From Yersinia enterocolitica (GTDB lineage Bacteria; Pseudomonadota; Gammaproteobacteria; Enterobacterales; Enterobacteriaceae), in NCBI GenBank assembly GCA_002082245.2, contig NBTC02000002.1, positions 4,278,001 through 4,342,000 on the forward strand: a stretch of 64,000 nucleotides of DNA, read 5' to 3'. The stretch's first letter is position 1; the number at the start of each line of letters is the position of its first letter. The notes under the pieces are model-generated. The model had not been told where the DNA came from. It searched no databases and saw only the letters and a program-made list of their open reading frames with translations. Position numbers and translations under genes: made by a program. This document shows positions 49,212-58,842 of the stretch, piece by piece.

Positions 49212-49367
49212 ATGCTCCTCACTTCAAAACCAGCCAAAACACTAGGAACGATAAAACACCCGATACGTTCAGTTCTGTTGGTAATAGCCTGTGACGAATC
49301 AGATCGCTTAAAGATCACATTCACTCGCTATTTACGGCTAGAAGGTGATTGTTTTTACGCTGAATAA
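49212..49367 (+). CDS. possible small protein (51 residues)
   Basis: An open frame MLLTSKPAKTLGTIKHPIRS continuing to a C-terminal LEGDCFYAE. AAGGAG lies 10 nt before the ATG, an unusually good ribosome site for a random frame. Basic N-terminal half, acidic C-terminal half; no recognised family. It sits alone between the ClbS-like gene and the diguanylate cyclase. Likelihood of being real is moderate. Confidence 0.4.
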   Translation: MLLTSKPAKTLGTIKHPIRSVLLVIACDESDRLKITFTRYLRLEGDCFYAE

Positions 49368-49488
49368 CCTACAAAAGAAGGAAGTGTGATTCTCTCTGAT
49401 CTGTTTGTTTGCCGGCCGTTAAAAAGTAGTGAAACCAAAGTAATTAACTGTATTCTGTTCTTATGCCAAATATCTATCGGTATTCCCT

Positions 49489-50733
49489 ATGTTGATAGCC
49501 TACTTAGATGCGTTAAATATTTTGAGCACGCCTGTTTGGGTCGTTTTACCCAAAAATCAGGAAATACTTTTTGCTAACAAGGAAGCCCGAACAATTGCAG
49601 GTGATAGCCCACTCCAGTTACTGCGCAATGGCCGGTTTTCAGCACATGCACAGCAGCATTTGGATGCATACCTGCCGGCTTTGGCAGAAGAAGATCAAAT
49701 CGTTGAAATCTGGACTATTCAAACAGCAGGCAATAGCTTTCCCCTGAGTTGTCGGCTCTCTTTGACACAATTGGAACCGCACGGAGACGTTATTGTTTTC
49801 GAAGGGCTTTATATTGCAGGTGCGGAGGTTACTCGCCCCAATGTCGGTCGATTGTGCTCTAAACCCTACTGTCGCGACGAACGGGGTTTTTATGAGCAAT
49901 TTTTCGACACCAACACCGCCCCGATGTTATTGATTGATCCATCGGACGATGGCCAAATTGTGGATGCTAATCAAGCAGCAACCCGTTTCTATGGTTATTC
50001 CCGGGATGAGATGTGTATGAAACATACTTGGGAAATTAATACCATGGGTAAGGATGTTTTGCCCGTAATGCGTGAAGTGGCCAAGCTACCTGGTGGGCAC
50101 AAGCCTCTCAACTTCATCCATAAATTAGCCGATGGAAATACCCGCCACGTGCAAACTTACGCCGGCCCCGTTGAGTTGGATGGTATGCGGTTAATGCTTT
50201 GTATCATTCATGACATTACTGAACAAAAACGCCTTGAACAGGCATTAGAAGATGCGGCCTTACGGGATCCACTGACTGGCTTGGGGAATCGGCGGCAATT
50301 CTTTAATCTTGTTGAACATGCTAATGCGCAAAGCCAACGTTATGCACAAGGCTTCAGCTTGATGTTGGTTGATGCAGACCATTTCAAGCAAGTAAATGAT
50401 TTGCACGGGCATCATAAGGGTGATGAAGTCTTGATATTACTGGCAAGAACCCTGGAATCTCGCATTCGTGAAAGTGACATGATTTTCCGCTGGGGAGGCG
50501 AAGAGTTTGCCATTCTGCTTCCTTCAACCAATTTAGCGGGCGCATTACAAGTGGCGGAGTCTATTCGTGAGGCTGTTCAGTTAGTCTGTCAACCCAATAT
50601 GCCGCGACTCACTGTAAGCATTGGTGTAGCACAACATCAGGCTGGCGAAGATACTGATAGCTTATTCAAACGCATGGATGAGGCTCTTTACCGTGCAAAA
50701 GCGGCAGGGCGAAATAGGGTGCTGGCGGCATAG
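49489..50733 (+). CDS. PAS-GGDEF diguanylate cyclase
   Basis: A 414-residue soluble diguanylate cyclase. Residues ~1-110 look like a first PAS-like domain, ~135-248 a second PAS (IVDANQAATRFYGYSRDEM) with its PAC end, and 255-414 a GGDEF domain. The active site is RWGGEEF (GGEEF 336-340) and the inhibitory I-site RESD (327-330) lies five residues before it, so the enzyme should be active and product-inhibited. It makes cyclic di-GMP, controlling biofilm and motility. No signal peptide or membrane segments. The start codon is the first good ATG; upstream in-frame sequence is closed. Confidence 0.9.
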   Translation: MLIAYLDALNILSTPVWVVLPKNQEILFANKEARTIAGDSPLQLLRNGRFSAHAQQHLDAYLPALAEEDQIVEIWTIQTAGNSFPLSCRLSLTQLEPHGDVIVFEGLYIAGAEVTRPNVGRLCSKPYCRDERGFYEQFFDTNTAPMLLIDPSDDGQIVDANQAATRFYGYSRDEMCMKHTWEINTMGKDVLPVMREVAKLPGGHKPLNFIHKLADGNTRHVQTYAGPVELDGMRLMLCIIHDITEQKRLEQALEDAALRDPLTGLGNRRQFFNLVEHANAQSQRYAQGFSLMLVDADHFKQVNDLHGHHKGDEVLILLARTLESRIRESDMIFRWGGEEFAILLPSTNLAGALQVAESIREAVQLVCQPNMPRLTVSIGVAQHQAGEDTDSLFKRMDEALYRAKAAGRNRVLAA

Positions 50734-50816
50734 GCCGATAAGTGGGGGATTAGCTGACCTCTCTTTACCGATAACTAGCCGCTATACGAACACCATAGCC
50801 TGGTCGTAGCATTTAT

Positions 50817-51287
50817 CTATTCCAGCGGCAAATGATCGAGTGGTTTTACCTCGCGCAGGACGAAGGTGGTTTGCATCTCTTTAATGCCCGATAATCGGCG
50901 GATAACTGACATGGCGAAAGTGGAGAAACTATCGAGGTCTTCCGCGACCACTTGCAGCAGGAAGTCAGCATCTCCAGCGACAGCATAGCAAGCGATAACC
51001 GGCGTTAACTCCCCTACCTGCATTTCAAATAGCTTGGCTTCTTCTTCACTGTGGCTGTCAATTTTCACCCGAATAAATGCCAAGATTCCCAAACCAATTT
51101 TTCGTCGATCGATATTGGCTTGATAACCGGTAATAATTCCGCTCTCTTCTAATTGCTTTACCCGCCGCCAGCAGGGGGAGGTTGCCATCCCGACTTTATC
51201 GGCCAGCTCCTGGTTCGTCATACGGCCAGCATGCTGTAACTGTTTCAGTATTTTAATATCTGCCGGTGTTATGAGTGATGATGGCAT
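50817..51287 (-). CDS. Lrp/AsnC family regulator
   Basis: A 156-residue feast/famine regulator. N-terminal winged helix (DIKILKQLQHAGRMTNQELADKVGM) and C-terminal RAM ligand domain (GDADFLLQVVAEDLDSF) are complete. It is divergent from the DUF2000 gene at 51421, a common pairing, so it probably controls that gene. Effector unknown; it is not Lrp itself, which is more conserved. Confidence 0.88.
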   Translation of the reverse strand: MPSSLITPADIKILKQLQHAGRMTNQELADKVGMATSPCWRRVKQLEESGIITGYQANIDRRKIGLGILAFIRVKIDSHSEEEAKLFEMQVGELTPVIACYAVAGDADFLLQVVAEDLDSFSTFAMSVIRRLSGIKEMQTTFVLREVKPLDHLPLE

Positions 51288-51420
51288 TTTCTACCTGATT
51301 GTTATTTTATTTGGGAATGTATTACCAATATTAGCTGAATTTAGGTGATAAAAGAAAGCACTTATCTACCAGCGAGGGATATGATTATGAGCATATATTA
51401 TCGGTAAAAGGACAGTGGCT

Positions 51421-51837
51421 ATGGCAGAGCAAATGCGGATCGCGATTATGGTTAACCCTGAACTCCCTGTTGGTTTAATTGCCAATACCACCAGCGCGGT
51501 AGGGATTGGTTTAGCAGCAAAATTTCCGCAACTGGCGGGGACAATGTTGTCCGATTCAGGGGGGAAAGAAATTGATGTTAGCTCAAAATTACCGGTACCT
51601 ATTTTACAGGCAAATGCTTCGCAGATGAGAGAGGTGTTGTTGAAAGCATTGGCGGCGACCAATGAACGGGCAATTGTGCCTTTCCCGGCATTTGCGCGTG
51701 CAATGCACAGCTTTCAGGATTATGCAGATGCGTTCCCGCAACACTCTCTCTGTGATGAACAGCTCGATGGTTTGGGATTGGTCGGGCCAGAAAAATGGAT
51801 TCGATCATTGACTGGCGCGTTAAAACTGCTGCGCTAG
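51421..51837 (+). CDS. DUF2000 family protein
   Basis: A 138-residue DUF2000 protein. Typical features: an N-terminal MVNPELPVGLIANTTSAVG and ANERAIVPFP-like central part. The fold is related to peptidyl-tRNA hydrolase II-like domains, but function is unknown. I start at 51421 (AGGA 8 nt upstream); GTG two codons earlier is possible. Divergent from the Lrp-type gene. Confidence 0.83.
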   Translation: MAEQMRIAIMVNPELPVGLIANTTSAVGIGLAAKFPQLAGTMLSDSGGKEIDVSSKLPVPILQANASQMREVLLKALAATNERAIVPFPAFARAMHSFQDYADAFPQHSLCDEQLDGLGLVGPEKWIRSLTGALKLLR

Positions 51838-51861
51838 TCAGGTCGGTTATCAATGGAAAAA

Positions 51862-51893
51862 AAACGGGTTCTGGCATGGAACCCGTTTCTTTA
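51862..51893. terminator. terminator between DUF2000 and GH31 genes
   Basis: AAACGGGTTC, loop TGGCATG, GAACCCGTTT, then CTTT; the opposite strand ends in TTTTTTTT, favouring termination of the GH31 transcript also. Confidence 0.85.
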
Positions 51894-51908
51894 TTGGCTA
51901 TCAGTGGG

Positions 51909-54299
51909 TTAAGTTAACTGGCTTAATTGCAATACGTTACCGGCGACACCATTGATATACAACTTGCGATATTCATTTGCGGGCAGGCTAACGGATAATT
52001 CACGCCACGCCGGTTGATAGCTGCCGGTGCGCGCAAAGGTGATATCAATACGGTGATTATCGGTAGTCACCTGCCAACTCAGCCACAATGCATGGCCCTG
52101 CTGCCAGCGGTGGCTTTCGCCATCATCTTCAAACAGCATTCCACTCGATCGCCCCGCGCCCTTGGTGGGGTAGAGTGCCAACTCGCGTTGTGAGTCCAAC
52201 TTGGCATTAACAAAGGCGATGCGGCGTGACAGCGGCAGCGCTGCGCCGGCTCGTACCAATAGTGGCAAACGCTCCAGTGGCGCATCAAGGATGATCTTTT
52301 GCCCGCCGCCATACCATTGGCCGGTGTGGAAACAATACCAGCCGCCATTATTATCAGGCTGGCTATTATCAGGTAAGTACACTTCCCGCAGGCGTTGTCC
52401 GGCTTCTACCACACTGGCAACTAACAAGTCGCGACCCAGCATAAAGTCGTCATTTTCTGTAAACGTGCCACTATCGTGCTCATGATCGAGGAAAGTAGGG
52501 CGCAACATAGGCTCATCATCATGGGTGGCCTGCCACTGTAAGGTGTAAAAATAGGGCAGTAACCGATAACGCAGCGCCATAGCATCACGAATCATCGGCG
52601 TGGCAGCAGGGTACATCCAGGGCTCGTTTACCGTGTGGTCGTCATTCCATGAGTGAATAGTAAATCGTGGATGCATCACGCCATTTTGTACCCAGCGAAT
52701 AAATAGCTCGGCTTCGGGTTTGTCACCCGAAAAACCACCGACGTCGTGGCCGAGGTTGTATAACCCTGACAGGCTCATCCCCAGCCCCATGCGGATGTTA
52801 TAGCGCAGCGTTTGCCAACTGGTACGGTTGTCACCACTCCAGGTCTGGGCGTAGCGTTGCATACCGGCACAACCAGAGCGTGATATTAAATACGGGCGTA
52901 TATCTGGTGCAAATGCTTGTTGAGCCTCCATTGAGGCACGCATCATCAGCAAAGGCATTACCGGTCTGATATGTTTGATAGCGATAGATTCACCGAATCC
53001 ATTGCAGCGCGCTTCACCATCCCACACTTCATATTCATTATTATCATTCCAGGTAGAACCGATCCCCATCTCCAGCAGTTGTTTGGTCACATTCTCCTGC
53101 CACCAATCCACGGTTGCCGGATTGGTAAAATCAAGGTGGGAGCCTTCATCATCCCAGAATGAAGAGCGCTCTGGCAACCCGCTTTCGCCATCACGAATAA
53201 ATAATCCGCGTTCGGCAACGTGCTGATATTGTGGGTGATCTTGTAATAGACACGGTTTAATATTGGCGGCTAACTTAATGCCCGCTTGCAGGAAAGCCTG
53301 ACTCATCACCTTGGGCTGCGGCACTTTGTCGTAATTCCAGTTAAAAACATAACGCTTGTTGTTGATTGAGGTATAGCCCGATGAGAGCTGGAAAGAGTCG
53401 CAAGGAATATCATGCTGCTGACAGAGTGTAATGAATTTTTGCAATTGCACCTGTGCATCGGGAGCATCGGTGTAGTGCATGGTTGAACCGCTGTACCCAA
53501 GGCTCCATTTGGGGCCAAATTTGGTTTTGCCGGTCAGGCGGACAAATGCCTTGGTGACATCCAACACTTTCGGGCCGAGGAACATATAGTAATCGAGATC
53601 GCCAGCTTCAGCCTGATAGCGGCGATAGGCCAGATGGTAGTTATCAATCTCATTCCCTAAATCTAACCAGCAACTGCTTAAATTGTCATAAAAAAGACCA
53701 AAGCTGACATCATCACGGCGAGTGATGGTAAACGGGATATGCTTGTAGAGTGGGTCAGTACTGGCGGCGTTGTAACCCATAGCATCTAAATTGCGCATTT
53801 CAAAGCGGCGACCCGCACGGTTAAGATCACCGGCCTTTTCACCTAATCCGTAATATTGCTCATTGGGATATCGCCGCTGATAGTGAGCAATAGCTTCTCC
53901 ATGGGGGCTGAGTAAATAAGCGCTGGTGGGCCGATCCGCCGCCAGTGGCTGCCACTCGCCGTGCTGATTTTTATATTCCCATGCCAGATATAGCGGTTGA
54001 TAAATGGTCACTCGCAAACATTCAGTGGTGACTATCAACTGTTGTTCATGGTGTTCCAATTGATAACCTGGGATGGAGAAACCGTCCAGGCTAAGTCGGT
54101 CACGGCCAGACCATGGCACATCGCCTTGTGGGGCAATGCTCCAGGTGCGGTTTAAGGCCAGTTCACCATTCTTTTTAATCAGCACACGGCAGAGGTTTTG
54201 CTCTAATATATACAGACAAAATATATGATGATCATCGACCAGTAATTCCAAATGGTCGGGATATTGATTTATTAACTGCCAGTTTTTTAATGTTTTCAT
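51909..54299 (-). CDS. glycoside hydrolase family 31 enzyme
   Basis: A 796-residue GH31 enzyme with the N-terminal beta-sandwich, the catalytic barrel and C-terminal sheets. The probable nucleophile is D419 in GSTWNDNNEYEVWDG (the usual signature is WxDMNE), the acid/base D490 in TWSGDNRTSW. There is no signal peptide, so it acts in the cytoplasm on imported sugars. Family members are alpha-glucosidases, alpha-xylosidases and others; this sequence is not a YicI or YihQ orthologue as far as I can tell, so substrate is open. Co-transcribed after the MFS transporter gene. The ATG at 54299 follows a GTG by one codon. Confidence 0.88.
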   Translation of the reverse strand: MKTLKNWQLINQYPDHLELLVDDHHIFCLYILEQNLCRVLIKKNGELALNRTWSIAPQGDVPWSGRDRLSLDGFSIPGYQLEHHEQQLIVTTECLRVTIYQPLYLAWEYKNQHGEWQPLAADRPTSAYLLSPHGEAIAHYQRRYPNEQYYGLGEKAGDLNRAGRRFEMRNLDAMGYNAASTDPLYKHIPFTITRRDDVSFGLFYDNLSSCWLDLGNEIDNYHLAYRRYQAEAGDLDYYMFLGPKVLDVTKAFVRLTGKTKFGPKWSLGYSGSTMHYTDAPDAQVQLQKFITLCQQHDIPCDSFQLSSGYTSINNKRYVFNWNYDKVPQPKVMSQAFLQAGIKLAANIKPCLLQDHPQYQHVAERGLFIRDGESGLPERSSFWDDEGSHLDFTNPATVDWWQENVTKQLLEMGIGSTWNDNNEYEVWDGEARCNGFGESIAIKHIRPVMPLLMMRASMEAQQAFAPDIRPYLISRSGCAGMQRYAQTWSGDNRTSWQTLRYNIRMGLGMSLSGLYNLGHDVGGFSGDKPEAELFIRWVQNGVMHPRFTIHSWNDDHTVNEPWMYPAATPMIRDAMALRYRLLPYFYTLQWQATHDDEPMLRPTFLDHEHDSGTFTENDDFMLGRDLLVASVVEAGQRLREVYLPDNSQPDNNGGWYCFHTGQWYGGGQKIILDAPLERLPLLVRAGAALPLSRRIAFVNAKLDSQRELALYPTKGAGRSSGMLFEDDGESHRWQQGHALWLSWQVTTDNHRIDITFARTGSYQPAWRELSVSLPANEYRKLYINGVAGNVLQLSQLT

Positions 54300-54356
54300 C
54301 ACAGCTCATCTTTTTTCTGGCAACAGTACGGGTGCACCGTTGCCGGGTTAATAGCA

Positions 54357-55664
54357 TCAGGCAACCGGTTGTGTTTTATTGCGGCGCTCAGCAAACAGGG
54401 CAACCAGGAACACAGCACCAATCAAATCGAAGAAACCCATAGCAATAAACAGCGGGTTAAAGCCAATGGTGTCGGATACGGCCCCAATCAATAAAGTAAA
54501 CAGGAAGCTGGCAATCCAGGCGGAAGAGCCGCGCAGACCATTGACGGTGGCCACTTGGTTTTTATCAAAAGAATCAACTACTAACGCACTGAGCATGCAA
54601 GAGATAACCTGATGACCGAAGCCACCAATAGAGATTAAAGCAATAGCCAGATAAGGGTCTTTGGTGATGGCAACAAAGGCCAGTGAAACCATCATAAAGG
54701 CACCGGTTACGGAGCTGGCAACCACTGAGTTGATACGACTGCAACCGAACCATTTTTGGTAGAGTTTGGTTAAATAGCCACTGGCAACACTGCCGATATC
54801 TGCCGCCAGGAAGGGGAGCCAGGCGAACATGGCAATCTGTTTCAGGTCCATGCCCCGCTCGGTTGCCAAATAAAGTGGAACCCAGAAGCTAAATACTGCC
54901 CATGCTGGCTCGGCTAAAAATGCCGGGATAGCGATACCGTAAAATTTCTTATTCTTACTCAGAATAGCCAATGATTTAAGGAAAGGCAGTCGAGGGAGTA
55001 CCGGTTCATTGTCTTGGTGAATCAGTTCAAACTCTTCCTTACTCAGGTTTGGATGGGTGTCAGGTGAATGATAAAAACGCCACCACAGCACAACCCAAAC
55101 CATAGCCAAAGCACCGGAGAATAAGAATGCACCTTGCCAGCCGAAAGCCACATGAGCCAATACGATAATTGGTGGGGCTAACATCGCACCAATAGAGAAC
55201 CCCACCCCCGCCCAGCCAGCAGCAATGGGGCGTTCCTTTTTCGGGAACCAGTCAGAAATCGCTTTGGCGTTTGCCGGTGTTGCCGCCGCTTCAGCACTAC
55301 CCATAAAGAAGCGCAGCACCGCCAATTGAAACCAGGTACCAGCCCCTGCGTGCATCATGCATACCACCGCCCAGACACTGGCGCAGATCAGGAACCCCAT
55401 TTTCAAGCCGATGACATCAATCAGCCAACCGCAGAGTGGCTGGAAGACGGTGTAAGCCAACTGAAAAGACGCCACAATCCACGAGTATTGTTCAGTGGTC
55501 ATATTCAGGCTGGTTTTTAACTCAGGGGCCAGAATACCTAGAGAGTTACGGGTAATATAGTTAACGGTGACCCCGAGTAGAAATAGTGCCAGCATCCACC
55601 AGCGTAATGATTTTATTTTTCGCCGCTCGACAACTTTAGCGGATTGATTAATCTCAACACTCAT
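54357..55664 (-). CDS. MFS transporter, anion:cation symporter (ACS) type
   Basis: A 435-residue transporter with twelve hydrophobic segments of the anion:cation symporter subfamily (ExuT/GudP/YihN-like): VNYITRNSLGILAPEL in helix 1 and the loop GWLIDVIGLKMGF. Members carry sugar acids or other anionic sugars with protons. It is the first gene of the two-gene unit with GH31, implying the enzyme's substrate is an imported, possibly acidic or sulfonated, glycoside (inference). The regulator gene lies divergently upstream. Confidence 0.87.
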   Translation of the reverse strand: MSVEINQSAKVVERRKIKSLRWWMLALFLLGVTVNYITRNSLGILAPELKTSLNMTTEQYSWIVASFQLAYTVFQPLCGWLIDVIGLKMGFLICASVWAVVCMMHAGAGTWFQLAVLRFFMGSAEAAATPANAKAISDWFPKKERPIAAGWAGVGFSIGAMLAPPIIVLAHVAFGWQGAFLFSGALAMVWVVLWWRFYHSPDTHPNLSKEEFELIHQDNEPVLPRLPFLKSLAILSKNKKFYGIAIPAFLAEPAWAVFSFWVPLYLATERGMDLKQIAMFAWLPFLAADIGSVASGYLTKLYQKWFGCSRINSVVASSVTGAFMMVSLAFVAITKDPYLAIALISIGGFGHQVISCMLSALVVDSFDKNQVATVNGLRGSSAWIASFLFTLLIGAVSDTIGFNPLFIAMGFFDLIGAVFLVALFAERRNKTQPVA

Positions 55665-56037
55665 CCCAGCCTCCTGATGTTAGTCGGCAGTAAATTAACC
55701 GGACCAACTTATTGTTTTGGTATGATCTATTCTCGGTTATTAAGATTACGCTGAGTTTTAATGTGACTCCGTTCACATTAAACTCGATTTAAAAAACTCA
55801 ACTTATTGATAATATTTGTTTTTTGTATGTTTAATCAAAGTTAACCGGACTGATAAGTTTTTAAAATTGGTTTACCAAAACAAGGTAGCTAGCTTAAATT
55901 GGCTTTAATACGCATTTTTTTGAAAGGATTTTCATAAGCTGGGCAATATTTCAGCATTTATATTGAATAACGGCCTGAATAAGCTATTCACCGGCTATGA
56001 GAATTTTTTCATTTGCTAATTTGAGAGAGATCACAAA
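55665..56037. promoter_or_regulatory. divergent promoter region with repeated motif (MFS/LacI)
   Basis: TTAACCGGAC occurs at 55695-55704 and again at 55841-55850. TTTTGGTA at 55715-55722 is the inverse of TACCAAAA at 55873-55880, and TTGGTTTACCAA at 55867-55878 is near-palindromic. These repeated pieces on both sides of the divergent start area are candidate binding sites for the LacI-type regulator and perhaps loop-forming operators. Confidence 0.5.
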
Positions 56038-57120
56038 ATGAATGGAAAGCTAAAAATACAAGAAATTGCTAATCAGACTGGCCTTTCAATTAGCACGGTA
56101 TCGAGAGTATTAGCCGGTAAAGCCAATACCAGTGCGAAAGCAAAACAGCAGGTAATGGCGTATGCGCAGTCGCAGGGGATATTGCAGAATTTGTCCAGCG
56201 GGCGGTTGATGCTAAATAATATTATGGTATTTGCTCCTCATCGCGCCTTTGATGTACGTACCGATATTTTTTACTACAAAGTTATTCAGGGGATTATTGA
56301 GGCGGTCAGCCAACATGAAGTCATGATTCGCTACTGTGGATTATCCGAAACTCACTGTGATATTGGGTTATTTTTGGAAAAAATAACCCATCCTCAAACC
56401 GAAGCAGCAATCATTATTGGTATCGACGATCCACGCATTCATACATTAGCAGCTGGGGTGCATAAGCCGTCGGTGTTAATTAATTGCCGTGACAAAGAAA
56501 TGTCATTGGATAGTGTGTCGCCAGACCACCAACTGATTGGTGAGTTTTCTGCCAACTACTTGATACAGCAAGGGCATCGGCGCATTCTGACCCTGCAATG
56601 TTTACGCCGCAACACAATGGAACTGCGCTTGGTGGGAATAAAAGAGGCTTTCGCCGATAACAATATGCGCTTTGATGATGGGCAGCATCTGATTACCACT
56701 CATGGCTTTGGCGCGGAAGAGGCTGAGCAAGCGTTAACCGCTTTTATCATAGGTTGTGAAGATAAGAGCCAACTGCCGACAGCCATTTTAGCCGGGGGGG
56801 ACTATATGGCGGTTGGTGCGGTTAATGCATTGAATAAACTGAACATGAACGTGCCTGATAACGTATCCGTTATGAGTATGGATGGTTTTAATCTGGCAGA
56901 GATTCATGATGTTCCACTGACGGCGGTGCATGTTCCCCGAGATGAGTTGGGGGCTGAAGCTATACAGTTATTGCAACGACGCTTATTACGCCCAGATGCG
57001 CCCTTCAGTAATACCTTATTGCAGGGCAAATTAGTGGCTCGTGCTTCGGTCAAGCAGGTCAATCAGAAAAGAGTGATGTCTACGGCAAATAAGCCATTGG
57101 ATCAGTTATATGATTTGTAA
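56038..57120 (+). CDS. LacI-family regulator
   Basis: A 360-residue LacI/GalR-type regulator. The N-terminal HTH is KIQEIANQTGLSISTVSRVLAG, followed by a periplasmic-binding-protein-like ligand domain (ILTLQCLRRN, SVMSMDGFNLAEI). It is divergent from the MFS-GH31 unit and most likely controls it in response to the imported sugar. RBS GAGAGA before the ATG. The last ~20 residues are extra compared with short members. Confidence 0.9.
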   Translation: MNGKLKIQEIANQTGLSISTVSRVLAGKANTSAKAKQQVMAYAQSQGILQNLSSGRLMLNNIMVFAPHRAFDVRTDIFYYKVIQGIIEAVSQHEVMIRYCGLSETHCDIGLFLEKITHPQTEAAIIIGIDDPRIHTLAAGVHKPSVLINCRDKEMSLDSVSPDHQLIGEFSANYLIQQGHRRILTLQCLRRNTMELRLVGIKEAFADNNMRFDDGQHLITTHGFGAEEAEQALTAFIIGCEDKSQLPTAILAGGDYMAVGAVNALNKLNMNVPDNVSVMSMDGFNLAEIHDVPLTAVHVPRDELGAEAIQLLQRRLLRPDAPFSNTLLQGKLVARASVKQVNQKRVMSTANKPLDQLYDL

Positions 57121-57264
57121 TTCTTAGTATGGAAAATCATCAATGTCTATCTCATAAAATAGCAATTACCGCTATAGTTTACAGTTAGCTTTGCACTGTT
57201 TACGGCGGGCAAAGAGAGAAATATGCATAAATGAGTTTTATATAAGTCAGATGGGGATATCTTA

Positions 57265-57543
57265 TATCTTACCCGTCATCTTTCAGAATGCAGGTGGGTT
57301 GGCTGTTCCCGTTACTTGGCCCATTCATGGGCTTGCCTCTGGGCCGCTGCAAGCAGCGTTCAAATCTGCTCCCGACAGATTTGTCCCCCTAATCACTGAG
57401 TTGTCGTGAGTGAGCATGATCGGGATTAGTGAGCCTGATTAAGGCTCACCTGACGGGGCGAGTATCAACGTTGTTCAAATCGGTTCACCACCGATTTGTC
57501 TTTTTCTTGCCGCCTTCCTGCACCTTGAAATCTATTGGGTATA
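57265..57543. repeat. ERIC element with internal insertion (cbpA leader)
   Basis: Left end TATCTTACCCGTCATCTTTC, right end CTTGCCGCCTTCCTGCACCTTGAAATC... TTGGGTATA. Between the arms lies about 150 nt of extra sequence with its own inverted pieces: AATCTG-CTCCCGA-CAGATT at 57362-57381, and AAATCGG-TTCACCA-CCGATTT at 57477-57497. Larger than the usual 127 bp. Ends 28 nt before cbpA. Confidence 0.75.
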
Positions 57544-57570
57544 GCACATTGAATTTAAGGATATTACCGC

Positions 57571-58521
57571 ATGGAATTTAAAGACTATTATGCCGTGATG
57601 GGAGTAGAACCAACCGCTTCCCTGAAAGATATTAAAACGGCCTATCGCAAGTTAGCGCGTAAATACCACCCGGATGTCAGCTCTGAACCCGATGCTGAAA
57701 GTAAGTTCAAAGAGGTCGCTGAGGCCTATGAGGTATTAAAAGATACTGAACGGCGCGCCGAATACGACGAGTTAAGGCTACACCGTAATGACCCGCGTTT
57801 TACACAGCAACAGGCTGCCTATAATTCAGGTAATCAACAATGGCACAGCAGTGCGGGTGCCGGTTCCCAAGATTTCTCAGACTTTTTTGAATCTTTCTTT
57901 GCCAACCGTGGTGCTTCCGCTCATCACACCTCTCAGCGATCACCTCGCGGTGTACGCGGCCAGGATCTTGAGATGGAGTTACCCATCTTTTTAGAAGAGA
58001 CTTTAGCGGAACAGACGCGTTCTATTTCTTATAAAATACCGACAGTTGATGCTTCGGGGTATCCGGGAGCGGAGACCGCCAAAACGCTAAAAGTGAAAAT
58101 TCCTGCGGGTGTGGGAGATGGCGAGCGTATTCGTCTTAAAGGGCAGGGTGCACCGGGTTTTGCCGGGGGAGCCAATGGCGATTTATTCCTGGTTATTCGT
58201 ATTGCGCCGCATCCATTGTTTGATGTTGATGGTCAGAATTTGCAAATAGTGGTGCCGTTAGCCCCATGGGAAGCAGCATTAGGTGCCAATGTCGAGATGC
58301 CAACACTGACGGGCAAAATAACGTTAACGGTCCCGGCAGGTAGCCAAAGTGGTCAGAAATTGCGTATCAAAGGCAAGGGGCTAGTCAGCAAAAAAGGCAC
58401 CGGCGATCTGTACGCGATCCTCAAGGTAGTGATGCCGCCAAAACCGGACGAGAAAATGCGAGCGCTCTGGCAACAACTGTCAGATCAGGCATCGTTTAAT
58501 CCTCGCACCGGGTGGGAGTAA
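57571..58521 (+). CDS. cbpA: curved DNA-binding protein CbpA
   Basis: A 316-residue DnaJ-like co-chaperone. The J domain is at the N-terminus with HPD at 33-35 ([13 protein letters not shown]), a glycine-rich linker follows, and two C-terminal substrate domains without the zinc fingers of DnaJ. It binds curved DNA and the nucleoid in stationary phase and works with DnaK. Six nt before cbpM, which inhibits it. Confidence 0.95.
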   Translation: MEFKDYYAVMGVEPTASLKDIKTAYRKLARKYHPDVSSEPDAESKFKEVAEAYEVLKDTERRAEYDELRLHRNDPRFTQQQAAYNSGNQQWHSSAGAGSQDFSDFFESFFANRGASAHHTSQRSPRGVRGQDLEMELPIFLEETLAEQTRSISYKIPTVDASGYPGAETAKTLKVKIPAGVGDGERIRLKGQGAPGFAGGANGDLFLVIRIAPHPLFDVDGQNLQIVVPLAPWEAALGANVEMPTLTGKITLTVPAGSQSGQKLRIKGKGLVSKKGTGDLYAILKVVMPPKPDEKMRALWQQLSDQASFNPRTGWE

Positions 58522-58527
58522 CAGATT

Positions 58528-58833
58528 ATGGCTGAAATAGAAATCACCTATACCGTGACTGAATTATGTCAGTCAACAGGAATAATGCAGGATGAACTGG
58601 TCGAGGTGGTCGGGTTGGGTGTGATTGTGCCACTTGAGCCTGCTGACAGCGTCTGGATTTTTGACGCTGATGCACTGAGTTGCCTTCAACGCGCCCAGCG
58701 GCTACAAAATGAGTTGGATCTGGACTGGTCTGGTGTAGCAATGACCCTAACATTGCTGGAAAGGGTTGAGCAGCTAAAGAAAGAAAATGACCAACTGCGC
58801 AGGCAGCTCGATCGTTTCTTGCAGATATCTTAA
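58528..58833 (+). CDS. cbpM: CbpA modulator CbpM
   Basis: A 101-residue MerR-like fold modulator that binds the CbpA J domain and blocks both its co-chaperone and DNA-binding activity. Typical features include VTELCQSTGIMQDELVEVVGLG and the coiled C-terminus LLERVEQLKKENDQLRRQLD. Co-transcribed with cbpA. Confidence 0.93.
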   Translation: MAEIEITYTVTELCQSTGIMQDELVEVVGLGVIVPLEPADSVWIFDADALSCLQRAQRLQNELDLDWSGVAMTLTLLERVEQLKKENDQLRRQLDRFLQIS

Positions 58834-58842
58834 TGCGATAGC

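Noticed and set aside
49118..49324. 68-codon minus-strand frame
   Set aside because: No ribosome site and antisense to the better-supported 51-codon frame.
57191..57409. 72-codon plus-strand frame upstream of cbpA
   Set aside because: Lies mainly within the enlarged ERIC element.
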